The notes under the pieces: generated by a model | Database searches by the model: none | Told to the model about the DNA's origin: nothing | The model's input: the letters and a program-made list of their open reading frames with translations, nothing else | Shown: positions 18,059 to 27,677 of the stretch, piece by piece | Layout of the letters: each line of letters starts with the position of its first letter | Position numbering within the stretch: the first letter of the stretch is position 1 | Position numbers and translations under genes: made by a program | Origin: an uncultured bacterium | GTDB lineage: Bacteria > Bacteroidota > Bacteroidia > Sphingobacteriales > Sphingobacteriaceae | Direction of reading: 5' to 3' | Assembly (NCBI GenBank): GCA_903828245.1 | Contig: CAIKLP010000018.1 | Span: 1 to 64,000, forward strand | DNA length: 64,000 bases

Positions 18059-18700
18059 ATGTTTAATACCAAAGAAACTTCTTTAAAAGTAGCAGAATTT
18101 TTGTTACAAATCAAAGCAATCAAATTGCAACCACAAAAACCATTTACTTGGGCTTCGGGTTGGAATTCACCAATATATTGTGATAACAGAATTACTTTAT
18201 CCTATCCACCTGTAAGAACATACATTCGTCAACGATTAGCAGAAGTAATCCACGAAGAATTTGCTTCTGCAAATTTAATTGCAGGTGTTGCTACTGCAGG
18301 AATCCCCCAAGGTGTTTTAGTAGCACAAGAATTAGGCTTGCCATTTGCTTATGTTCGTTCGGCTCCTAAAGATCATGGCATGAACAACATGATTGAAGGG
18401 GAAGTAAAAGAAGGTCAAAAAGTAGTAGTAGTAGAAGATTTAATTTCGACTGGCAATAGTAGTTTAAAAGCGGTAGAAGCTTTACGAGTAGCAGGATGCG
18501 AAGTAATAGGCATGGTTTCTATATTCACTTATGGATTCGATGTAGCTAATCAAAATTTCAAAGATGCTAATTGCAAGCTTATTTCCTTGAGTAATTACGA
18601 CGACTTAATCGACCAAGCATTGGAGTCTTGTTTTATCAATGCAAATGATGTTGAATTATTGAAGTCTTGGAGAGCAGATCCAGCCAAATGGAATAAATAA
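18059..18700 (+). CDS. pyrE: Orotate phosphoribosyltransferase
   Basis: PyrE makes orotidine monophosphate from orotate and PRPP, the fifth step of pyrimidine synthesis. The 213-residue protein has the PRPP-binding motif KVVVVEDLISTGNSSLKAVE near residue 121. The orotate-binding region FTWASGWNSPIYCDNRITLS is near residue 29, and AYVRSAPKDHGMNN carries the catalytic loop. It is transcribed alone, with about 150 bases before clpB, and divergently from the NUDIX gene. Confidence 0.96.
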   Translation: MFNTKETSLKVAEFLLQIKAIKLQPQKPFTWASGWNSPIYCDNRITLSYPPVRTYIRQRLAEVIHEEFASANLIAGVATAGIPQGVLVAQELGLPFAYVRSAPKDHGMNNMIEGEVKEGQKVVVVEDLISTGNSSLKAVEALRVAGCEVIGMVSIFTYGFDVANQNFKDANCKLISLSNYDDLIDQALESCFINANDVELLKSWRADPAKWNK

Positions 18701-18853
18701 TCAGCGACAAAATTTCCTATTTTTTTTTCTTGAATCAGTAATTAAGGCAGTTAATTTCGCTTTACAACAGACAGAATTTCAGTTGTTTGCTTACTTTGGC
18801 CTTTGGCTTGCCATTTGAGTATTGATTGTTACGCTATATTAACAGCGTTGAAC

Positions 18854-21448
18854 ATGAACTTTAATCAGTACACCATTAAATCTCAAGAGGCGATTAACAA
18901 AGCAGTAGAAATTGCCCAAGCTAATCAACAACAAGCCATCGAACCCGCTCATATTTTAAAAGGGATGTTTTCGGTAGATGAAAATGTAATTCATTTTTTA
19001 TTTAAAAAACTCAATATTGCGCCGCAGCGTATACAAGAAGTAAACGATGCCCTTGTGTTGGCTTATCCAAAAGTTCAAGGTGGCGATCCATTTTTTTCAA
19101 GAGAGAGTAATCAAGTTTTCCAAAAGGCCAGTGCTTTATTGGCTACTTTCAAAGATGAATTTATAACGGTAGATCATTTGCTGCTAGCCATTTTAGCAGG
19201 AAGCGATAAAACTGCTAGGATGTTAAAAGATGCTGGTCTACAAGAAAAAGAATTGAAGGCCGCCATTTTTGCATTAAGGGGCGATCATAAAATTACAGAT
19301 CAAAATGCAGAAGCCACCTATCAATCTTTGGCAAAATTTGCTAGAAATTTAAATGATGCGGCAAGTTCTGGAAAGCTAGACCCAGTAATAGGTAGAGACG
19401 AAGAAATTAGAAGAGTTATCCAAATTTTATCACGCCGTACCAAAAATAATCCAATCTTAATTGGCGAACCGGGTGTTGGTAAAACCGCCATAGCAGAAGG
19501 AATTGCGTATAGAATTGTGAATGGTGATGTGCCCGAAAACTTAAAATCGAAATTAGTTTTTTCATTAGATATGGGTGCCTTAATTGCTGGTGCAAAATAT
19601 AAAGGAGAATTCGAAGAAAGATTAAAAGCAGTAATTTCTGAAGTCATCAAAAGTGATGGACAAATTATTTTATTTATTGATGAGATTCACACGCTTGTAG
19701 GAGCGGGTGCTTCCGAAGGGGCAATGGATGCGGCAAATATTTTAAAACCTGCATTGGCTCGTGGCGAGTTGCGTGCCATTGGTGCCACAACCCTAAACGA
19801 ATATCAAAAATATTTCGAAAAAGACAAAGCGCTAGAACGTAGGTTTCAGAAGGTATTGGTAGCCGAGCCAGATATCGAAGATGCCATAAGTATTTTGCGT
19901 GGCTTAAAAGATAAATACGAAATACACCATAAGGTAAGAATTAAAGATGAGGCAATTATTGCTGCAGTAGAATTATCGCAGCGTTATATCGCAGATCGTT
20001 TTTTGCCAGATAAAGCCATCGATTTAATGGACGAAGCGGCAGCAAAACTGCGACTAGAAATGGATTCGGTACCAGAGGCATTAGATGAAATTGAACGTCG
20101 AATCATGCAATTAGAAATTGAAAGAGCAGCCATTAAACGCGAAGGAGAAACTAAAAGATTAGCAGAGTTATCGGAAGAGATTGCCAATTTATCGGAGCAG
20201 CGCAATAGTTTTCGTGCCAAGTGGAATGCAGAAAAGCAAATAGTTAATCAAATTCAAATGCAATTAGATTTATTAGAAAGATACAAGCTAGAAGCAGAGC
20301 AGGCAGAACGTTCGGGCGATTATGGCAAAGTGGCAGAATTACGATATGGTAAAATAAAAGAAGCTGAAAATACCGTTGAGCAATTAAAAATTGAACTCGA
20401 AAAAAATACTTCCAGAATCATGAAAGAAGAAGTAACAGCAGAAGATATTGCAGGTGTAGTTTCGCGTTGGACGGGTATTCCGCTAAATAAAATGATTGCA
20501 TCGGAACGCGATAAATTATTGAATTTAGAGCAAGAGTTACATCAACGTGTTGTTGGGCAATCGGAAGCCATTGAAGCCATTGCCGATGCAGTTAGACGAA
20601 GCAGAGCTGGGTTACAAGACAAAAAGAAACCCATTGGTTCTTTTATATTTTTAGGCACTACAGGTGTAGGTAAAACAGAACTAGCAAAAGCCTTAGCCGA
20701 TTTCTTATTCAACGATGAAAACTCTTTAACAAGAATTGATATGTCTGAATACCAAGAGCGACATGCTGTTTCGAGGTTGATTGGTGCGCCTCCAGGATAT
20801 GTTGGTTATGATGAAGGTGGACAATTAACAGAAGCCGTTAGAAGAAAACCATTTTCGGTTATTTTATTAGATGAAATTGAAAAAGCGCATCCAGATGTAT
20901 TCAATATATTATTACAAGTATTAGATGATGGGAGATTGACCGATAATAAAGGGAGGGTAGTTAATTTCAAAAATACCATTATCATTATGACTTCTAATAT
21001 TGGAGCCAATGTGATTCAAGATAATTTTGCAGAAATGACAGATGTAAATCGAGAGGAGATTATTGCCAAAACTAAAAATGCGGTATTCGAAGTGTTGAAA
21101 AAAACGATTCGTCCAGAGTTCCTCAACAGAATCGATGAGTTAATTATGTTTACGCCTTTAAGTAGAGAGGAAGTGCGCGAAATTGTTGATTTGCAATTCA
21201 AAGGCATTCAGAAAGTTTTACTAGAAATGGACATTACTTTAAATGCAACAGAAGAAGCATTAGACTGGTTGGGAGAATTAGGCTACGACCCACAATTTGG
21301 TGCGCGTCCGTTAAAAAGGGTGATGCAAAAAAGAATTTTAAACGATTTGTCGAAGCAATTATTAGCCGACAAAGTGCTTAAAGACGCCGAAATCATGCTT
21401 AAATTAAGTCCTAAAAAGGAATTTATTTTCGAAAATATAGCGGTTTAA
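18854..21448 (+). CDS. clpB: ATP-dependent protein disaggregase ClpB
   Basis: ClpB is an AAA+ chaperone that works with DnaK to resolubilise aggregated proteins after heat stress. The 864 residues match the family. An N-terminal Clp repeat domain begins [23 protein letters not shown]-1 has Walker [14 protein letters not shown] and the pore loop [14 protein letters not shown]. The middle coiled coil (about residues 400-530) marks ClpB rather than ClpA. AAA-2 has [15 protein letters not shown] and the pore region [13 protein letters not shown]. The frame begins upstream at 18803, but the ATG at 18854 fits the family N-terminus. An imperfect inverted repeat sits just upstream. Confidence 0.96.
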   Translation: MNFNQYTIKSQEAINKAVEIAQANQQQAIEPAHILKGMFSVDENVIHFLFKKLNIAPQRIQEVNDALVLAYPKVQGGDPFFSRESNQVFQKASALLATFKDEFITVDHLLLAILAGSDKTARMLKDAGLQEKELKAAIFALRGDHKITDQNAEATYQSLAKFARNLNDAASSGKLDPVIGRDEEIRRVIQILSRRTKNNPILIGEPGVGKTAIAEGIAYRIVNGDVPENLKSKLVFSLDMGALIAGAKYKGEFEERLKAVISEVIKSDGQIILFIDEIHTLVGAGASEGAMDAANILKPALARGELRAIGATTLNEYQKYFEKDKALERRFQKVLVAEPDIEDAISILRGLKDKYEIHHKVRIKDEAIIAAVELSQRYIADRFLPDKAIDLMDEAAAKLRLEMDSVPEALDEIERRIMQLEIERAAIKREGETKRLAELSEEIANLSEQRNSFRAKWNAEKQIVNQIQMQLDLLERYKLEAEQAERSGDYGKVAELRYGKIKEAENTVEQLKIELEKNTSRIMKEEVTAEDIAGVVSRWTGIPLNKMIASERDKLLNLEQELHQRVVGQSEAIEAIADAVRRSRAGLQDKKKPIGSFIFLGTTGVGKTELAKALADFLFNDENSLTRIDMSEYQERHAVSRLIGAPPGYVGYDEGGQLTEAVRRKPFSVILLDEIEKAHPDVFNILLQVLDDGRLTDNKGRVVNFKNTIIIMTSNIGANVIQDNFAEMTDVNREEIIAKTKNAVFEVLKKTIRPEFLNRIDELIMFTPLSREEVREIVDLQFKGIQKVLLEMDITLNATEEALDWLGELGYDPQFGARPLKRVMQKRILNDLSKQLLADKVLKDAEIMLKLSPKKEFIFENIAV

Positions 21449-21517
21449 ATAGTAGAGGGATTCTTTTTTTATTCTCTTTATTTAGTTATATTGCTTATAA
21501 AATTGAATTTAAATCCC

Positions 21518-24154
21518 ATGATGAAAAGAACATTATTGTTGCTTATAACAGTTGCTACTTTGTCGGTTTCCGCAAAAGAGACAAAACAATTACCTGCATC
21601 TTTTAAATTAAAATTAAAAGAGTTTCAATACAATGATCGAACTAATTTTCCTTCGTTCATGGTTTTCGAAAAAGGGCAACACTTAAGGGTTGATAAAACA
21701 TCATCTGCTTGGGCTAAAAATATATTTGATTTAAATTCGACAGACGAATTGCATTTTCAATCAGAAAAATCGGAAGTGTTAAATAATACAGCTTATCGTC
21801 ATTATACCTTTCAACAATATTTTGCGAAAACACCAGTAGAATTTGCAATAATCAAAGTGCACGAAAAAGCGGGCGAAATTGAAATTATTAATGGCGATTT
21901 TCATGCGGGTATTTTGCCGGTGAATACGCCTAGTATCTCAGCAGAACAAGCATTGAGTATTTCAAAATCTTTGATGCCTGCTGTATATTATAAATGGGAA
22001 ATGAATGGAACTAGCCTTCAAAAGCAGGCTAACAATGAATTTCAGCCAAATACCCATTTAGTTATACTGCCTTTGCAAGAAGAAGGGCTAACACAGTTTT
22101 ACTATGCATATAAATCAACCATTTATACCGAAATGCCTTTGGCCATTGCCGATATTTACATTGATGCAAGTACTGGACAACAATTAAAATTAATCAATAA
22201 ATTATGTACAGCAAATAGTAAAGGTACTGCGGTTACAAAATATACCGGTACCAAAACCATTACAACAGATAGTTTATCTGCAGTACAATTTGTATTGACT
22301 CAAACAAATCGTGGAAATTCTGGTACTGGAATAATAACCTATAATTGCCAAAAACAATTCGAAAATAATGCCATCCCATTTACTGATTCAAATAACTATT
22401 GGAATAATTTTAATGCGAATTTAGATGAAGCTGCAACCGATGCTTATTATGGCGCAGAACAAACATTTGATTTCTTTAAAAATGTACATAACAGAAATAG
22501 TATCGATGACAATGGGAAAGCGATGGAAATGTATTTGCATTATGACTTTAATTATTTCAATGCATTTTGGAACGGAAGTTATACCGTATTTGGAGATGGC
22601 AATAGCCAGCCCTTAACTCATATAGATGTTGTAGGGCATGAATTTGCACATGCAGTCACACAATTCAGTGCAGATTTAATTTACGAAAGTGAATCGGGTG
22701 CGCTGAATGAGTCGTTTTCAGATATTTTTGGTTCCGCGATAGAAATTTATGCCTTAGATTCTAATGCTAGCTGGAAAATTGGTAGAGGTAATTTTTCATT
22801 GAGAGATATGTCTAATCCAAATGCATTTCAAAATCCAGATACTTATGGTGGCTTGAACTGGACCAATACCAAAAATTGTGTTCCTAGTGGCAGTAACGAT
22901 CAATGTGGCGTGCACAACAACTCTGGCGTACAAAACTATTGGTATTATTTATTATCGGATGGAGGTGCAGGTAAAAATGATATTGGAAGCACTTTTGATG
23001 TAACAGGAATTGGTTACCTCAAAGCAAGTAAAATAGCCTATCGAAATTTAACAAATTATTTAAGTCCATCATCAGATTTTAACGATGCTAGAAAGGGCGC
23101 AATTCAATCTGCTATTGATTTATACGGCTTTGGTTCGCCAGAATATATTGCCACAACAGATGCATGGTATGCCGTTGGGGTAGGAAAGAAATATACAGCA
23201 ATTCCAACACCCGATTTTTACATAGAAAAATTAGTATGTGATTTAAATACAGATATGCAGTTTGTAAATACTTCGGGAACTGCTACTAGTTACCTATGGA
23301 AATTTGGAGATGGTCAAACAAGTGCGGCTGAAAATCCGATGCATGCTTATACCAATAGCGGAAAATATACGGTTACTTTAATTGCTACTAACCCAAATGG
23401 TTCGGATACTTTAGTGAAAAATAATTATGTTGAAGTATATGCATCAAAGGCAAAAGCGACTAGCTGTGCCGGTGTTGTAGCCGATCCATTGAGTAATAAT
23501 TCTATTTACAATGTGAGTTTTGCAGATTTAAATAATAGTTCAACCAATGCTGCAAACGAAGGTGGTTACGTAGATTTTACCTGTAAAAGAGCCATTGTAG
23601 AAGCAGGCAAAACCTATCCAATGACCATTACCACCAATACGGCTGGATCTGTATTTACCAGGGTATTTATTGATTTTAATAATGATGCCGCATTCGAAAC
23701 CAGCGAAGAAGTTTTCCAAACAGATTTAACCGTTAAAACACACGTAGGAAATATTACCATTCCAACTAATGCGATAAAGAATACACCGCTTCGCATGCGA
23801 ATTCGTACAGGAAGGGCATCGGGTAATATTCCGAGCGACCCATGTGGCACTATTAAATTCGGACAAATAGAAGATTATTCTGTTGTGGTTATGCCAGCTA
23901 CAGGAATCGCAATGCAACATTTTCAATCTATATCTGCCTATCCAAATCCTGCTACTGAAGTTTTGAACATAGCTAATCCATTGGCGTTGCAAGCTTCCTA
24001 TACCTTGATAGATTTATTTGGCAAAGTGGTTTTTGTAGGTGAGCTTTCGAGCGAATTAACACAAATTCCTACAGCAAATTTTGCTTCGGGTGTTTATTTT
24101 TTAAAGATTGCAAACAATACAAGTTCGCAACATATTAAAATTGTATTGAAATAA
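21518..24154 (+). CDS. Secreted M4 (thermolysin-like) metalloprotease with PKD, GEVED and T9SS sorting domains
   Basis: The 878-residue protein has a signal peptide (MMKRTLLLLITVATLSVSA), an FTP-type propeptide, and a zinc protease domain. That domain carries HEFAHA near residue 372 and the second-metal-site helix SGALNESFSDIFGSAIE downstream. A PKD domain follows (SYLWKFGDGQTSAAENPMHAY), then a GEVED-type domain (FIDFNNDAAFETSEEVF ... QIEDYSVVV), and finally a type A T9SS C-terminal signal (SAYPNPATEVLNI ... GVYFLKIANN). It should be exported through the type IX machinery and degrade extracellular proteins. A frame upstream to 21491 lacks a sensible signal sequence, so 21518 is chosen. hupE/ureJ starts immediately after its stop. 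Confidence 0.93.
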   Translation: MMKRTLLLLITVATLSVSAKETKQLPASFKLKLKEFQYNDRTNFPSFMVFEKGQHLRVDKTSSAWAKNIFDLNSTDELHFQSEKSEVLNNTAYRHYTFQQYFAKTPVEFAIIKVHEKAGEIEIINGDFHAGILPVNTPSISAEQALSISKSLMPAVYYKWEMNGTSLQKQANNEFQPNTHLVILPLQEEGLTQFYYAYKSTIYTEMPLAIADIYIDASTGQQLKLINKLCTANSKGTAVTKYTGTKTITTDSLSAVQFVLTQTNRGNSGTGIITYNCQKQFENNAIPFTDSNNYWNNFNANLDEAATDAYYGAEQTFDFFKNVHNRNSIDDNGKAMEMYLHYDFNYFNAFWNGSYTVFGDGNSQPLTHIDVVGHEFAHAVTQFSADLIYESESGALNESFSDIFGSAIEIYALDSNASWKIGRGNFSLRDMSNPNAFQNPDTYGGLNWTNTKNCVPSGSNDQCGVHNNSGVQNYWYYLLSDGGAGKNDIGSTFDVTGIGYLKASKIAYRNLTNYLSPSSDFNDARKGAIQSAIDLYGFGSPEYIATTDAWYAVGVGKKYTAIPTPDFYIEKLVCDLNTDMQFVNTSGTATSYLWKFGDGQTSAAENPMHAYTNSGKYTVTLIATNPNGSDTLVKNNYVEVYASKAKATSCAGVVADPLSNNSIYNVSFADLNNSSTNAANEGGYVDFTCKRAIVEAGKTYPMTITTNTAGSVFTRVFIDFNNDAAFETSEEVFQTDLTVKTHVGNITIPTNAIKNTPLRMRIRTGRASGNIPSDPCGTIKFGQIEDYSVVVMPATGIAMQHFQSISAYPNPATEVLNIANPLALQASYTLIDLFGKVVFVGELSSELTQIPTANFASGVYFLKIANNTSSQHIKIVLK

Positions 24155-24724
24155 ATGGGGCAAATATGGCTGTTTTTGCAAGAGGGTTTTTTTCATATCG
24201 TATCTCTTGATAGTCTAGATCATTTACTTTTTTTACTGGCTTTGGTTGCTATTTATACTGTAAAAGATTGGAAGAAATTATTGATCATGGCTACTGCTTT
24301 TACAATAGCACATGCCATGTCTTTAGCAATCAGTATTTTTAATTTGCTAACAATAGCGAATGAAACAATAGAATGGTTAATTGCATTGACCATATTTTAT
24401 ACTTGCATCGCTAATTTATTTTTACAGCATTTTCAAAGTGCTAAAATTTATATGGTCTTCGTTTTTGGTTTTATACACGGCATTGGATTTTCGCAAGTAT
24501 TGCGAACATTATTTACCCGATTGAATTACGATCCATGGCAAACCTTATTGCCATTTAATATAGGGGTAGAGTTGGGGCAATTGCTGATGTTGAGTTTATT
24601 TGTTTTATTGATTGCTTTTATTGGAAAGATAAAATGGATGACTCCAAAAAAGGTAAATCAACTCATTTCTATTCCAGTTGCATCTATTGCTTTTTATTGG
24701 TTAATACAAAGAAATATTTTTTAA
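24155..24724 (+). CDS. HupE/UreJ family membrane protein
   Basis: The 189-residue protein has six or seven membrane helices. The family's His/Asp motifs are present: SLDSLDHLLFLLALVAIY near the N-terminus, TAFTIAHAMSLAIS in the second helix region, and VFGFIHGIGFSQVLRTLF centrally. The family was named after hydrogenase and urease accessory genes and is suspected of nickel or cobalt transport. No hydrogenase or urease is present here. In Bacteroidota a homologue of this size is often found beside an M1 peptidase and a DUF6702 gene, as here. Its ATG follows the M4 protease stop directly, implying co-transcription. Confidence 0.87.
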   Translation: MGQIWLFLQEGFFHIVSLDSLDHLLFLLALVAIYTVKDWKKLLIMATAFTIAHAMSLAISIFNLLTIANETIEWLIALTIFYTCIANLFLQHFQSAKIYMVFVFGFIHGIGFSQVLRTLFTRLNYDPWQTLLPFNIGVELGQLLMLSLFVLLIAFIGKIKWMTPKKVNQLISIPVASIAFYWLIQRNIF

Positions 24725-24739
24725 TACATCAAATTTTTT

Positions 24740-27055
24740 ATGAAAATTAAATTACTGAATTGCTTTTTTTTTGGAATCTTAATTCCATTTCAATTATTCG
24801 CTCAAAACAATTATGACAAGAGTAAATTTCATCAATTAGAAGATTGGTGGCCAACTGCAAATGAATATAGAAATGGCGCGGGTGCGCCGGGTCATGCTTA
24901 TTGGCAACAAAAAGTGGATTATGTAATTGACGTAAAATTAAATGATGAAAAGCAAGAATTAACTGGTTTCGAAAAGGTTACCTACACAAATAATTCGCCC
25001 GATGTGCTTAGTTATTTATGGTTACAATTAGACCAAAATATTTTTGATCCAAATTCTATGACTTATTTGACAGAAACGAAAGATCAAATGAGTAATATGA
25101 GTTTTGAAGGAATGAAATATATTTTCAGAAATGAATTTGAAGGTGGATATAAAATTCTATCCTTAAAAGACAATCAGGGTAAAGCTTTGAAATATACGGT
25201 AGTCAATACCATGATGCGTATTGATTTACCATCTCCATTACAAAAAGGCGAAAAGTTTGTATTCCAATTAAAATGGAATAACAAAATTAACAACACTAAA
25301 TTTAATGGTGGAAGAGGTGGTTGCGAGTATTTTCCGGAAGATAAAAATTACCTCTACGAATTGGCGCAATGGTTTCCCCGTTTGTGTGTATACGACGATG
25401 TAGATGGTTGGCAGCATAAACAATATTTAGGAACAGGCGAGTTTGCTTTAGAATTCGGAGATTACAAAGTTTCCATTACTGTACCAGCAGATCATATAGT
25501 TGCGTCAACTGGTGTATTACAAAATGCTTCGCAAGTGCTTAGTCCATTACAATTGAGCAGATTTAATGCTGCTAAAAACGCCAAAGAACCGCTCTTAATT
25601 ATTACACCAGCCGAAGCGCTCAAAAACGAAGCAAGCAAAGAAACAAAAACAAAAACTTGGATTTTTGAAGCAGAGAACGTGCGTGATTTTGCATGGGCAA
25701 GTTCTCGTAAATTTATTTGGGATGCGATGGGGGTAACAGTTGGTAAAAATAAAATTATGGCCATGTCTTATTATCCTAAAGAAGGCAATCCTTTATGGGA
25801 GAAATATTCAACACAAGCCATTGCACATACTTTATTGGTTTATTCGAGATATACGGTAGACTATACTTATCCAGTTGCTATTTCCGTAAATGGTCCTATT
25901 GGTGGAATGGAATATCCTATGATTTGTTTCAATGGTCCAAGGCCGGAGAAAGACGGTACTTACAGCGCAAGAACGAAGTATGGTTTAATTTCGGTTATTA
26001 TTCACGAAGTAGGGCATAATTATTTTCCGATGATTATTAATTCTGACGAACGCCAATGGTCTTGGATGGACGAAGGTTTGAATACATTTTGTCAATATTT
26101 AGCAGAACGCGAATGGGATGAAAAATATCCTTCTAGTAGAGGCGAAGCAAGATCCATCATACCTTATATGTCTAGCGATCAAGCAAGCTTAGAGCCCATC
26201 ATGACCAATTCTGAATCGATTCAACAGTTTGGTAATAATGCTTACGGCAAACCAGCAGCGGCCTTAAATATTTTAAGAGAAACTGTCATGGGTAGAACTT
26301 TATTCGACGATGCATTTAAAATTTATGCTAATCGTTGGGCATACAAACATCCACAACCTGCAGATTTTTTTAGAACCATGGAAGATGCAAGTGGCGTTGA
26401 TTTGGATTGGTTTTGGAAGGGCTGGTTTTACTCTACAGAACCATGCGATATTGCATTAAATTCGGTAACCGCTTACACCATAGATTCTCAGAATCCGACC
26501 ATAGAAAAGCCAGCTAAAAAGTCAAAGCGTGATGCAACAGATATTTCCATTTCTACTATTCGAAATAAAACAGCCATTAAAAATTATCGATTAAATAATT
26601 ATCCTTCGCTTTCCGATTTTTATAATAAATACGACGCTTTAGATGTAACAGAAAACGACAAAGATAAATTCAAGAAATATGAAGAGTCTTTATCGGCAGA
26701 TGACAAAAAAATGATCTCGAATAAATTATTTTATTATATCCTTGATTTAGAAAATGTGGGTGGCTTAATCATGCCTGTTATTATTCAATATGAATTAGCC
26801 AATGGTCAAAAAGAAATCTTAAGAATACCTGCAGAAATTTGGAGAAAAAATAACCAAAAAGTTTCCAAGCTAATCATCACAACTCAAGAGGTTAAGCAGT
26901 TTGAGTTGGATCCATTACAAGAAACAGCAGATATTAACCGAAAAAATAATTACTTCCCCTCTAAAATAATCGAATCGCAATTTCAATTATTTAAAGAACA
27001 GCAAAAAAATAGGGAGCCAAATACTATGCAGTTAGACAAACAAGGTAAATTATAA
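24740..27055 (+). CDS. M1 family zinc metallopeptidase, exported
   Basis: The 771-residue protein starts with a signal peptide (MKIKLLNCFFFGILIPFQLFAQ). An aminopeptidase N-type beta domain follows, then a catalytic domain with HEVGHNYFPMI near residue 421. Downstream WSWMDEGLNTFCQYLAEREW supplies the third zinc ligand (HExxH-x18-E pattern). The GAMEN-equivalent lies in GPIGGMEYPMICF. The C-terminal 180 residues do not match standard domains to my eye. Substrates are unknown; M1 enzymes remove N-terminal amino acids. It lies 15 bases after hupE/ureJ and 4 bases before the DUF6702 gene. Confidence 0.9.
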   Translation: MKIKLLNCFFFGILIPFQLFAQNNYDKSKFHQLEDWWPTANEYRNGAGAPGHAYWQQKVDYVIDVKLNDEKQELTGFEKVTYTNNSPDVLSYLWLQLDQNIFDPNSMTYLTETKDQMSNMSFEGMKYIFRNEFEGGYKILSLKDNQGKALKYTVVNTMMRIDLPSPLQKGEKFVFQLKWNNKINNTKFNGGRGGCEYFPEDKNYLYELAQWFPRLCVYDDVDGWQHKQYLGTGEFALEFGDYKVSITVPADHIVASTGVLQNASQVLSPLQLSRFNAAKNAKEPLLIITPAEALKNEASKETKTKTWIFEAENVRDFAWASSRKFIWDAMGVTVGKNKIMAMSYYPKEGNPLWEKYSTQAIAHTLLVYSRYTVDYTYPVAISVNGPIGGMEYPMICFNGPRPEKDGTYSARTKYGLISVIIHEVGHNYFPMIINSDERQWSWMDEGLNTFCQYLAEREWDEKYPSSRGEARSIIPYMSSDQASLEPIMTNSESIQQFGNNAYGKPAAALNILRETVMGRTLFDDAFKIYANRWAYKHPQPADFFRTMEDASGVDLDWFWKGWFYSTEPCDIALNSVTAYTIDSQNPTIEKPAKKSKRDATDISISTIRNKTAIKNYRLNNYPSLSDFYNKYDALDVTENDKDKFKKYEESLSADDKKMISNKLFYYILDLENVGGLIMPVIIQYELANGQKEILRIPAEIWRKNNQKVSKLIITTQEVKQFELDPLQETADINRKNNYFPSKIIESQFQLFKEQQKNREPNTMQLDKQGKL

Positions 27056-27059
27056 ATTA

Positions 27060-27569
27060 ATGAACCCGTTAAACATTTTTCGTCCAATTCAAGTATTAGT
27101 ATTACTCTTGCTGCCATTCACATTGCAGGCACACAAGTATTATACTTCTGTAACGCAGTTAGATTTTAATCCAAGCGAAAAATGTTTTCAGGTTACGATG
27201 AATGTTTTTATTGACGATTTAGAAGCGGTTTTGACACAAGAAAATTTGCAGGTTGTTAAATGGAAATCGGATCAACCCGAATTAAACGCTTTGTTATTAA
27301 AATATTTGAATAAACATTTCAACGTTAAATTAAATCAAAAACCTGCTGGTCAATTTCGTTTAATTGGCACTAAAGAACAAAAAGACTTATTGACTATTTT
27401 TTTTGAAATTCCGGTAGCAAAGGCCCTTAAAAATATTGAAATAACAGATACCTTTTTAATGGATAAGTTTCCGGTTCAATCCAATATAGTGAACTTAAAT
27501 TACGAGGATCAGAAGCATACTTTCTTATTCCAAAAAAGTAAAAGCACTCAGTTTTATTCCTTGAATTAA
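27060..27569 (+). CDS. DUF6702 family exported protein
   Basis: The 169-residue protein has a signal peptide ending around FTLQAHKYY. The short family-typical opening HKYYTSVTQLDFNPSEKCFQ follows, and then MNVFIDDLEAVLTQ. The rest is mainly beta strand. DUF6702 has no known function; proteins of this type are usually found next to an M1 peptidase, as here (4-base gap). It ends the M4 - HupE - M1 - DUF6702 gene run. The family assignment is from memory of its sequence pattern. Confidence 0.72.
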   Translation: MNPLNIFRPIQVLVLLLLPFTLQAHKYYTSVTQLDFNPSEKCFQVTMNVFIDDLEAVLTQENLQVVKWKSDQPELNALLLKYLNKHFNVKLNQKPAGQFRLIGTKEQKDLLTIFFEIPVAKALKNIEITDTFLMDKFPVQSNIVNLNYEDQKHTFLFQKSKSTQFYSLN

Positions 27570-27677
27570 TTCAATGATGAACTTTGGCATTTACTTTGAA
27601 ATACTATATATGCCAATCAATAAAGGGCTAATATTGCCCTTTAGACTGACAAAATGACTATTTTATAAATTGCAGCC

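Noticed and set aside
18052-18123. Upstream extension of the NUDIX gene
   Set aside because: It would overlap pyrE by 65 bases in opposite orientation; the shorter ATG leaves normal divergent spacing.
18701-18853. CIRCE or HAIR heat-shock element before clpB
   Set aside because: I looked for TTAGCACTC-N9-GAGTGCTAA and CTTGAGT-N7-ACTCAAG; neither is present. Only the short ACGCT repeat was found.
27622-27642. Hairpin AAAGGGC-N7-GCCCTTT before lon
   Set aside because: Seven-base stem, but no T-run follows on either strand, so it is not convincing as a terminator, and no known RNA element fits.
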